Part shown: positions 6,575 to 12,290 of the stretch, piece after piece | Layout of the letters: each line of letters opens with the position of its first letter | Numbering within the stretch: position 1 is the first letter of the stretch | Position numbers and translations under genes: made by a program | Assembly (NCBI GenBank): GCA_947448795.1 | Contig: CANFOZ010000024.1 | Location: 1 to 33,583 of the forward strand | Source of the DNA: Bacteroidota bacterium | GTDB taxonomy: Bacteria; Bacteroidota; Bacteroidia; AKYH767-A; JAHEYN01 | Direction of reading: 5' to 3' | DNA: 33,583 bases | Notes under the pieces: model-generated | What the model saw: the letters and a program-made list of their open reading frames with translations, nothing else | Told to the model about the DNA's origin: nothing | Database searches by the model: none

Positions 6575-7726
6575 ATGCGCATTGCACTAGTAACCGACGG
6601 CATCTACCCTTATGTGATGGGAGGCATGCAAAAGCATTCCTACTACCTGTGTAAATACCTTGTTAAGCTTGGTGTAGAGATCGATTTGTACCACACGAAT
6701 CAAAGCGCCTTCGATATATCCAAATTGGATTGTTTTACCGAAGACGAACGCAAGCTTATACATTCAATCGTGATTCCGTTTCCGGCATCCGACAAAATAC
6801 CAGGTCACTACCTCCGATCTTCATTTAGATATGCTTTGGCGGTGCATCAAGCCTTTTTGGAACGACCACCGGTTGACTTTATTTATGCCAAAGGATTCAC
6901 GGGTTGGAAACTGGCTATGGAAAAGCAGGCCCAGCGTTTAAAAACCCCTTTAGCCGTAAATTTTCATGGCTACGAAATGTTTCAACCCGCTCCGAATTTC
7001 AAAGCTTGGCTAGAGCAAAAAATGCTGCTTCGTGGGCCGGTGAAATACATCTGTCAAGCAGCTGATTTTGTATTCTCCTACGGATCAAAAGTTACGGATA
7101 TCGTTCAATCCATCCCTGTCGCGGATAATAAGATCATCGAGCTGCCTACAGGGATTGAAGAGGCTTGGTTAAACACCGAAAGCATTGCCGAACGAACCAT
7201 ACTCCGCTTTCTTTTCGTTGGTCGATTCGAACGTCGCAAGGGCATGGAAGAGTTGCATCAGGCTATCCAGAAACTAAGGACAAGCCATGCAGAATTTCAT
7301 TTCATTGGGCCAATTCCAGAAATAAAAAAAATTGCTGATTCGCGGGTGATTTATCATGGCGCGCTTGACAAACAAGATGCTGTACGCGCCCTATTTCAAA
7401 CGTGCGATGTGCTGATTTGTCCTAGCTATAGCGAAGGCATGCCGAATGTGATTTTGGAGGCCATGGCAAGCGGTTTAGCTATACTAGCAACGGATGTAGG
7501 TGCCATCAATTTATTGGTTGGAGCCGAGAACGGAATACTTTTTAAGCTTGAGGATTTAAATAAACTCGAGACATACATCCAACAGTTTATCGAAATGGAT
7601 CAGGGCAAACTAATAGCGCTAAAAATGCGATCTATTGAAAAGGTTCGTGAACAGTTTCTGTGGGATGCTATAGCTAAGCGGCATTTGCAATTTTTTGAGC
7701 AAATCAGCACTAAAAACAAAGCATAA
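6575..7726 (+). CDS. GT4 family glycosyltransferase
   Basis: A 383-residue GT-B-fold glycosyltransferase transferring a sugar from a nucleotide donor. The N-terminal acceptor domain begins MRIALVTDGIYPYVMGGMQKHSYYLCKYL, with the Gly-Gly loop and following helix typical of GT4. The C-terminal donor domain starts at LRFLFVGRFERRKGMEELHQAI (about residue 210) and contains SYSEGMPNVILEAMASGLAILATDVGAI (about 283-310) with the E-x7-E donor-binding motif. Donor and acceptor cannot be assigned. There are no other polysaccharide genes adjacent, so it may act on a glycolipid or a cell-surface polymer. It is convergent with the TerB-like operon, with 15 bases between stops. A GACCTTTG element at 6549-6556 may be its -7 region. 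Confidence 0.9.
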   Translation: MRIALVTDGIYPYVMGGMQKHSYYLCKYLVKLGVEIDLYHTNQSAFDISKLDCFTEDERKLIHSIVIPFPASDKIPGHYLRSSFRYALAVHQAFLERPPVDFIYAKGFTGWKLAMEKQAQRLKTPLAVNFHGYEMFQPAPNFKAWLEQKMLLRGPVKYICQAADFVFSYGSKVTDIVQSIPVADNKIIELPTGIEEAWLNTESIAERTILRFLFVGRFERRKGMEELHQAIQKLRTSHAEFHFIGPIPEIKKIADSRVIYHGALDKQDAVRALFQTCDVLICPSYSEGMPNVILEAMASGLAILATDVGAINLLVGAENGILFKLEDLNKLETYIQQFIEMDQGKLIALKMRSIEKVREQFLWDAIAKRHLQFFEQISTKNKA

Positions 7727-7741
7727 AGCACCGCTACGTTT

Positions 7742-8179
7742 TTACAACACCTCTTCATGCACCACCAGTTGTGATGGTATCAAGGGAGATAGTTTAGCGA
7801 TTAGCTTTTCCAAGCGCTTAAGCAATGCTTTTTCTTTTTTATTGGTTTGATGAAAAGCACGAGCAACAGCTCGAGCCAAATGCATACATACCTTCAATGT
7901 GCGTTGGTCAAAGGCGGTGTGATGTTCATCAATGTAATCCATAAACGACTCGAAAGCGGGTTCCGCATCGATAATCTGCTCGTCTAAAAACTCAAACTCC
8001 GCTTCGATATAATAAGGAAGAGGGGTTCCGAACTCATCCAGGCGATGTTCCATCGGTATCAGTTCTTTTCGAATCTTCTGCAGAACAACATTCTTCTCTT
8101 GTTTAGAGATGGTGCCATCGATATAGGCCATCGCATATAATAGCTTGCCGATTTCGGAATAAAAATTTTTATAATTCAT
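7742..8179 (-). CDS. TerB-like helical protein
   Basis: A 145-residue, all-helical protein. The N-terminal segment (FYSEIGKLLYAMAYIDGTISKQEKNVVLQKIRKEL) has the 'ia.lm.yiA.aDG.is..E...i...l' pattern of TerB/DjlA-type domains, including the Asp-Gly turn. The C-terminal half contains a second helical repeat (FDQRTLKVCMHLARAVARAF... KEKALLKRLEKLIAKL). TerB domains occur in tellurite-resistance and other stress or membrane-associated proteins, where they bind divalent metal. Here only the fold is supported. It is last in a three-gene operon; its ATG overlaps the stop of the PEBP gene by four bases. Confidence 0.65.
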   Translation of the reverse strand: MNYKNFYSEIGKLLYAMAYIDGTISKQEKNVVLQKIRKELIPMEHRLDEFGTPLPYYIEAEFEFLDEQIIDAEPAFESFMDYIDEHHTAFDQRTLKVCMHLARAVARAFHQTNKKEKALLKRLEKLIAKLSPLIPSQLVVHEEVL

Positions 8180-8661
8180 GCCTTCACTTCCTCCCGTGTA
8201 TAATTTACTGCCAGTTCTCCTTGAGCAAGGATGTGATTGTCAATGGCTTGCTCCAATTCCTTTCTTCCTACATGCGGAGATAGATCAAGCCAAGTATCCA
8301 AGGCAAATACTTTAAATACATATTTGTGTGTTCCTGCATCAGGACATGGACCGGCATAATGATGTTGCCTAAAATCATTAACCCCTTCAACACCAGGTAT
8401 ATGATCTTCACGAAGGTTTTGGTCGGGCTGTATATTCCATACAATCCAATGTGTGAATTCCCTACCACTTGTGCTTTGATCTAGCACAAGAAGCGCAAGC
8501 GTTTCGGTATTGAACGGAATATGATGTATCGTTAATGGGGGATTAACATTGACACCATCGCATGTATAGCGACTATCCAATTTTGAATTGGCCCGAAAGA
8601 CCATGCTACTTAGGTGCAGCGGCTGAACATCCTTCTCAATTAAAATCCGTTTAACACTCAT
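8176..8661 (-). CDS. YbhB/YbcL-type PEBP-like protein
   Basis: A 161-residue protein of the bacterial phosphatidylethanolamine-binding / Raf-kinase-inhibitor-like family. Hallmarks are LDSRYTCDGVNVNPPLTIHHIP (residues about 28-49, the family 'yt.dG.n.sPpL.w...P'), LALLVLDQSTSGREFTHWIVWNI (variant of 'lal...DPDA....FvHWv..nI'; the usual DPDA is DQST here) and HHYAGPCPDAGTHKYVFKVFALD ('Y.GP.PP.g.H.Y.f.vyALD'). No signal peptide is seen, so it is probably cytoplasmic. Ligand unknown; E. coli homologues have no firm role. Four-base overlaps on both sides show tight translational coupling with the methyltransferase and the TerB-like gene. Confidence 0.85.
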   Translation of the reverse strand: MSVKRILIEKDVQPLHLSSMVFRANSKLDSRYTCDGVNVNPPLTIHHIPFNTETLALLVLDQSTSGREFTHWIVWNIQPDQNLREDHIPGVEGVNDFRQHHYAGPCPDAGTHKYVFKVFALDTWLDLSPHVGRKELEQAIDNHILAQGELAVNYTREEVKA

Positions 8662-9293
8662 TTTTTTGCGGCTTTGATCATTACAAAAGAACCTTTGTCG
8701 TGACCCTCTTCGGCTTGCTCAACAGCACCTATACGATGCAAAGGATGGAACACTGTCTGCGAATAACTAAGCGACACAAATCCAGCTCTGCGAAGAGCCT
8801 CAGCAACTCGCTCCGGTGTATAATACTTGGCTTGCTTATAGAATGTGCTTTGGCTCCGTTTAGCTTCGTATGATTTGCCAAGGAAACTATCACGAGGGAT
8901 AAATCCTACGATTATTGAACCACTTGGTCGGAGCACACGGTTTGCCTCTTTAAAGGCGGGCAACAAGCCATCAAGATAACTGACACACGATGTCATGAGC
9001 ACAAAATCAAAACGCAAATCTTTATAGGGTAGATGTTCAGCGGTGGCATCAAAAACCTCTATGCCCCTATTTAGCGCCATTTCACGCAAGCCTTCGGCTG
9101 GCTCTACGCCCTCTTTGATACCAAGTGCTTTAGCAAAGCGACCGCTACCCAATCCTACTTCAATACCATGGCTATCGCCAATAGGAAGCAAGGCCTTTAA
9201 CGCTTCTACTTCGGATTGAAATACGAATGGATAATTATCAAACCAGGCATCGTATTCCTTTGCATGCTTATCAAAAACTTCTGTTTTTAACAT
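8658..9293 (-). CDS. Class I SAM-dependent methyltransferase (Methyltransf_11)
   Basis: A 211-residue Rossmann-fold methyltransferase. The SAM-binding motif I is GIEVGLGSGRFAKALG (residues about 43-58). An acidic/aromatic second motif appears in GIEVFDATAEHLPYKDLRFDFVLM (motif II plus 'LP f...FD.v'), and post-motif III is NRVLRPSGSIIVGFIPR. The start FDKHAKEYDAWFD matches the 'f...a..YD.Wf' opening of the family. The substrate is unknown. It is the first gene of the operon with the PEBP-like and TerB-like genes. No convincing promoter is seen between it and the CBS gene; the terminator at 9305-9350 separates them. Confidence 0.85.
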   Translation of the reverse strand: MLKTEVFDKHAKEYDAWFDNYPFVFQSEVEALKALLPIGDSHGIEVGLGSGRFAKALGIKEGVEPAEGLREMALNRGIEVFDATAEHLPYKDLRFDFVLMTSCVSYLDGLLPAFKEANRVLRPSGSIIVGFIPRDSFLGKSYEAKRSQSTFYKQAKYYTPERVAEALRRAGFVSLSYSQTVFHPLHRIGAVEQAEEGHDKGSFVMIKAAKK

Positions 9294-9304
9294 GTTGAAA
9301 GATT

Positions 9305-9350
9305 TAAAAAAGGACTATGACCAGTGAGTTATAGTATATGATCATAGTCC
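9305..9350 (-). terminator. Terminator after the CBS-domain gene
   Basis: GGACTATGA (9312-9320) and TCATAGTCC (9342-9350) form a 9-bp perfect stem with a 21-base loop. Read on the minus strand the second arm is followed by TTTTTT. It would end the CBS transcript about ten bases after the stop, just upstream of the methyltransferase gene. Confidence 0.65.
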
Positions 9351-9358
9351 CTTTACCA

Positions 9359-9865
9359 TTACTTTTTATTTCTTCTTAATTTACCATTCGTCTTGGTATA
9401 GCGAGCAGTCAAAGACTGTATCGTTTTAATCAAATTCTCTCCTTGGGCGGCAATCGTTCCAACCTCAACACTGGCGTTCGGCTCATCGGATGCCTTGGCA
9501 ATAAGATTGTGCATTGTTACCATACCTTTTAACTTTCCTTGCGCATCGACCACCGGAACACGGCCTACCTGCTTCAAGCGCATCTGGCGCAAAGCTGTAC
9601 TTACCTCGTCTTCGGTTTGAATAGTATGCACTTTCTTGCTCATTACATCAGAGACAGCAAGCGGTTCGGCAGTCTTAGATTGACGCTTTGTTAAGGACAA
9701 TGCAATGTCGCGATCGGTAACAAGACCTACTACGTTCTTGTTTTTATCGACAACAGGTAAAGCGCCGCAATTAGCAGCTTTCATTGTCTTTGCAGCACTT
9801 TGCAATTTTGTCTCCGGGCTACAGCTTTTTAGTGTGCGCGAAGTCATGATGTCTTTTACTTTCAT
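9359..9865 (-). CDS. Tandem CBS-domain protein
   Basis: A 168-residue stand-alone CBS pair (Bateman module): MKVKDIMTSRTLKSCSPETKLQSAAKTM... GALPVVDKNKNVVGLVTDRDIA (CBS1, about 1-60) and VSDVMSKKVHTIQTEDEVSTALRQM... VGRVPVVDAQGKLKGMVTMHNL (CBS2, about 72-130). A basic C-terminal tail ends GKLRRNKK. CBS pairs sense adenine nucleotides. Small proteins of this type (e.g. mycobacterial Hrp1) are induced in hypoxia and stress. The start at 9865 is chosen because homologues begin with M-x-V-x-DIM and the extension to 9934 crosses the predicted promoter. A Crp/Fnr-type box with -7 element lies at 9898-9963. The gene is divergent from the next operon. Confidence 0.88.
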   Translation of the reverse strand: MKVKDIMTSRTLKSCSPETKLQSAAKTMKAANCGALPVVDKNKNVVGLVTDRDIALSLTKRQSKTAEPLAVSDVMSKKVHTIQTEDEVSTALRQMRLKQVGRVPVVDAQGKLKGMVTMHNLIAKASDEPNASVEVGTIAAQGENLIKTIQSLTARYTKTNGKLRRNKK

Positions 9866-9897
9866 ATGTTTTTTATTAATGTTGATAATGTAGATTG

Positions 9898-9963
9898 CAA
9901 AGAAAAACGCAATCAATTCTCGAAGTAATGTCACTGATCATTATACGGGCTGATAGATATCAA
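9898..9963 (-). promoter_or_regulatory. Crp/Fnr-type box and -7 element, CBS gene
   Basis: On the minus strand TTGATATCTATCAG (9950-9963; nine of ten positions of TTGAT-N4-ATCAA; centre 9956.5) precedes TTTCTTTG (9898-9905; one mismatch from TAnnTTTG; centre 9901.5). The centre-to-centre distance is 55 bp. No -33 TTTG is present at the normal spacing, which fits activator dependence. Predicted transcription starts near 9894. Confidence 0.65.
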
Positions 9964-10175
9964 TTGGCTAAACCGCATCCTTTTTGAGCTCAGCTCAGCG
10001 CATGATTCAGTGTTTAAAAGTGTTTTGCAAGTTGAATCATAAAGCAGGTCTTTAAGTAATATCGCTTTATTCAGATTCAAAACGTATGCTGTATAAGCAA
10101 TAGAACAGGCTAAACACACATAACGATCTAATGGATGTTTTTTCGAATGTCCATGCTTACTGTATTACTTAGGAC

Positions 10176-10246
10176 CATCGATGATTAATATCATCGATGC
10201 AGCTGTCGCATATCATCTGCTGAGGATTGTGATAGAAATATTTTTG
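10176..10246 (+). promoter_or_regulatory. Extended palindrome with Crp/Fnr core and -7 element
   Basis: Arms CATCGATGAT (10176-10185) and ATCATCGATG (10190-10199) around TAAT contain TGAT-N4-ATCA (10182-10193, centre 10187.5). The octamer TATTTTTG (10239-10246, centre 10242.5), a perfect TAnnTTTG, lies 55 bp downstream. No -33 TTTG is seen. Predicted transcription begins at about 10250, at or next to the ATG at 10252, so the message is almost leaderless. Confidence 0.65.
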
Positions 10247-10251
10247 TCGAG

Positions 10252-10665
10252 ATGTTCCTTAAAATAAATAGAGAGACCAAGATTATTCTAATCTGGCTTA
10301 TAGTTGCTGTTTCTTTTCTATACGCAGATCATATTTATCAAGTGACTCTGGGGCCGCACGGTGGTCTTGTGAAGGCAGTTAAGCCCTTTCACATTGAATT
10401 ACGAACGGCTAACCATAGCCTCTTTGCCTATCTTCTCGATGCCGATAAAAAAGCATTGCCAAATATTGGGCTTCATTGCGATGGAAGAATCCAATATCCG
10501 GATGGGACAAGCTCTTACATAAAGTTCATCCCCTTTGAAAAAGAGGGCTTCATAGCTCAAGCAATTAGCAATACGTATAGCAGTTGCGAGATAATAATGT
10601 ATCTCAGAAACCGATCTATAAAAGCAAGTTTCGATAACAATCAACTTTTCGTCTCCAAAAAATGA
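10252..10665 (+). CDS. Small exported or membrane-anchored protein with GPHGG motif
   Basis: A 137-residue protein with an N-terminal hydrophobic segment (IILIWLIVAVSFLYA, residues about 11-25) serving as signal peptide or anchor. The following domain starts VTLGPHGGLVKAVKPFHIEL and continues LFAYLLDADKKALPNIGL. This resembles the small 'HGG-x(5-7)-hhiElv ... yLlD..kplp' beta domain found in Bacteroidota and proteobacterial periplasmic proteins, often near heavy-metal efflux genes; I make this link from memory of the pattern only. Function unknown. Its stop overlaps the ATG of the hydrolase-like gene by four bases, so the two are coupled and share the Crp/Fnr-type promoter. Confidence 0.65.
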   Translation: MFLKINRETKIILIWLIVAVSFLYADHIYQVTLGPHGGLVKAVKPFHIELRTANHSLFAYLLDADKKALPNIGLHCDGRIQYPDGTSSYIKFIPFEKEGFIAQAISNTYSSCEIIMYLRNRSIKASFDNNQLFVSKK

Positions 10666-11381
10666 CATTGAAACGCGCACCAATAGAGAAGCAAACCGTA
10701 ATCCGAATCGACGAATCTGATTTCACTGGTGAACTGGTGATACCACCAGACTCAACGTCTTTGGTCATGTTCTGCCATGGCAGTGGCAGTAGCCGCTTCA
10801 GTCCTCGTAACAGACAAGTTGCCAAGCATCTAAACAGTCATAACATCGGCACCTTTCTCTTCGATCTGCTCACGCCAGCCGAAGATCAATCCATTAAAAA
10901 TCGCTTCAATATCAATATGGTCAGCGACCGGCTCGTTCGTATGACGAGAGAGTTAATAGCCCAGCATCAGCTGGAAGACTTTTGTATTGGCTATTTCGGA
11001 ACAGGAACAGGCGCCGCTGCGGCATTGCGTGCTTCCGTGGAGCTACCCGATCGTATTCAAGCCGTTGTTTGCAGAGGCGGTAGACCTGATCTGGTGGTCG
11101 ACATATTGCATGAAGTTCAAGCACCTACCTTATTCATCGTTGGTGAAATGGATCAAGAGGTAATAGAACTCAACGATATGGCACGCAAATCGCTGAGATG
11201 CGAAGCACGCTTGGAAATAGTAAACAGTGCCACACACCTTTTTGAGGAAAAAGGTACGCTTGATCGTGTTTCTTGGCTTGCAAGTGGTTGGTTCAAGAAA
11301 CATCTTTTTCATCCAGAAAACCAAAGCATGATTCAAGAGGATGTGCTTATTCCTGAACTTATGGAAGAAGGCATTTATTAA
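10662..11381 (+). CDS. Alpha/beta-hydrolase-like protein, nucleophile missing
   Basis: A 239-residue protein of the dienelactone-hydrolase-like group that in other bacteria is often fused to or adjacent to a phosphoribosyltransferase. Visible family blocks are VMFCHGSGSSRFSPRNRQVAKHL (oxyanion/HG region, 35-57), FDLLTPAEDQ, the nucleophile elbow GYFGTGTGAAAAL (110-122), VVCRGGRPDL (135-144), the acid in IVGEMDQEV (Asp164) and the base in NSATHLFEE (His192). Homologues as I know them have GASTG at the elbow; here it is GTGTG, so Gly115 replaces the catalytic Ser. The codons GGA ACA GGA ACA GGC are unambiguous. Hydrolysis by the usual mechanism is unlikely; a binding role or altered chemistry is possible. 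It is in an operon with the GPHGG protein under the Crp/Fnr-type promoter. Confidence 0.85.
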   Translation: MTLKRAPIEKQTVIRIDESDFTGELVIPPDSTSLVMFCHGSGSSRFSPRNRQVAKHLNSHNIGTFLFDLLTPAEDQSIKNRFNINMVSDRLVRMTRELIAQHQLEDFCIGYFGTGTGAAAALRASVELPDRIQAVVCRGGRPDLVVDILHEVQAPTLFIVGEMDQEVIELNDMARKSLRCEARLEIVNSATHLFEEKGTLDRVSWLASGWFKKHLFHPENQSMIQEDVLIPELMEEGIY

Positions 11382-11447
11382 GACCAAATTGGACGATCTG
11401 GTTTACCGTCTTACATGGATTTAAGCAAAAAAACACATCAAATAAAT

Positions 11448-11690
11448 ATGGAGAACATAATCCGTTTTCAGAAAGAAAATCCAGAGCAACCAGATCCGTC
11501 GACTCCAATCCGACCCAACATACCAGAAACACCTCCACTTCAACCTGATCAACAGCCAGAAAAGGAACAACCCAAACCAGAACGACCAATACCTGATATT
11601 GAGCCTGGAAAAAATCCAGAGATTATTCCGCAACGATATTACATGCTTGACAATAATCAGTCAAACATCCTTTTTCAATCATGCTGTTAG
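11448..11690 (+). CDS. Small proline/glutamate-rich protein
   Basis: About 80 residues from the ATG at 11448 (an alternative ATG at 11415 adds 11). After ENIIRFQKENPEQ the sequence is a run of Pro/Glu/Gln motifs (DPSTPIRPNIPETPPLQPDQQPEKEQPKPERPIPDIEPGKNPEIIP) with no hydrophobic core, then a short tail YYMLDNNQSNILFQSCC. There is no signal peptide. Similar Pro/Glu-rich small proteins lie next to Hsp20 genes in other Bacteroidota, to my recollection. Likely intrinsically disordered; function unknown. Codons at its 3' end (11647-11660) overlap the box serving the hsp20 promoter. It may be read through from the hydrolase gene 66 bases upstream. Confidence 0.6.
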   Translation: MENIIRFQKENPEQPDPSTPIRPNIPETPPLQPDQQPEKEQPKPERPIPDIEPGKNPEIIPQRYYMLDNNQSNILFQSCC

Positions 11691-11712
11691 CATGGTAAGG
11701 AATCTATTTTTG
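11647..11712 (+). promoter_or_regulatory. Crp/Fnr-type box and -7 element, hsp20
   Basis: TTGACAATAATCAG (11647-11660; eight of ten positions; core TGA-N6-TCA; centre 11653.5) lies inside the end of the Pro-rich gene. TATTTTTG (11705-11712, perfect TAnnTTTG, centre 11708.5) is 55 bp further on. Predicted transcription start is about 11716, giving a leader of about 26 bases. Confidence 0.65.
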
Positions 11713-11741
11713 CTTTAGTATTAACTTAAAATAAAAACACA

Positions 11742-12206
11742 ATGGCACTAATTGTAAAAAGAAGCGGGAACCTGTTCCCATCATTAACCAGTTCACTTTT
11801 CGATACGGGTAGAATCTTTGGCCCATCACTCTTTGATCTAGACGAAGATCTTGGTGCCTTAAACAACGCCGCTATGGTAGTACCTGAAGCAAATGTAATC
11901 GAAAACGAAAAATCATTTATCATCGAACTCGCTGCACCCGGTTTGGAGAAAAAAGATTTTAAAGTTGAGATTGAAGAAAATGTGCTGACCATCAGTGCAG
12001 AGAAAGAAACAAAAAGCAAAGAGGAAAACCAGAATTACCGCATGCGTGAATTCTCTTATGTATCGTTTTCAAGGTCATTTAGACTACCTGAGCAAGCGAA
12101 ACATGACAAAACAGATGCTAAGTATGAAAACGGTGTCCTCACGCTCAGTATCCCTAAAAAAGAGTTGTCGGCCGACAAAGCAGCAAAACAGATTGAGGTT
12201 GCCTAA
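11742..12206 (+). CDS. Hsp20/alpha-crystallin small heat shock protein
   Basis: A 154-residue ATP-independent holdase chaperone. The alpha-crystallin domain spans about 47-140: PEANVIENEKSFIIELAAPGLEKKDFKVEIEENVLTISAEKE, then FSYVSFSRSFRLPEQAKHDKTDAKYENGVLTLSIPKKE with the diagnostic A-x-x-x-N-G-V-L. The N terminus (FPSLTSSLFDTGRIFGPSLFD) is Phe-rich as usual. The C-terminal tail is short (ADKAAKQIEVA), with only a partial I-x-V motif (IEV) for oligomer contacts. Residue and domain lengths are normal. It has its own promoter with a Crp/Fnr-type box (11647-11712) and a strong terminator (12225-12256). Confidence 0.97.
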   Translation: MALIVKRSGNLFPSLTSSLFDTGRIFGPSLFDLDEDLGALNNAAMVVPEANVIENEKSFIIELAAPGLEKKDFKVEIEENVLTISAEKETKSKEENQNYRMREFSYVSFSRSFRLPEQAKHDKTDAKYENGVLTLSIPKKELSADKAAKQIEVA

Positions 12207-12224
12207 TTGATTATTTTGAATTGT

Positions 12225-12256
12225 AAATCCCGGCCACAAGCCGGGATTTTTTTTAC
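12225..12256 (+). terminator. Rho-independent terminator
   Basis: AAATCCCGGC (12225-12234), CACAA loop, GCCGGGATTT (12240-12249), then a T run. It is 18 bases after hsp20 and may also serve the convergent minus-strand gene ending at 12291, because the arms begin with AAA on that side. Confidence 0.9.
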
Positions 12257-12290
12257 CCTATAACAGGATTAAGAAAACTAGGCATACTAA

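Larger units (their letters stand above)
9866..10251. other. Divergent regulatory region
   Basis: 386 bases between two divergent genes with no convincing gene. It holds two Crp/Fnr-type promoters (9898-9963 minus; 10176-10246 plus) and an inverted repeat ATGATTCA/TGAATCAT (10002-10009 and 10033-10040). A 62-codon minus-strand frame (9931-10119) is not supported: it covers the CBS box and has no -7 element. Confidence 0.6.

Noticed and set aside
9931-10119. 62-codon minus-strand frame upstream of the CBS gene
   Set aside because: It covers the CBS promoter box, lacks a -7 element at the spacing used by its neighbours, and shows no recognisable protein features.
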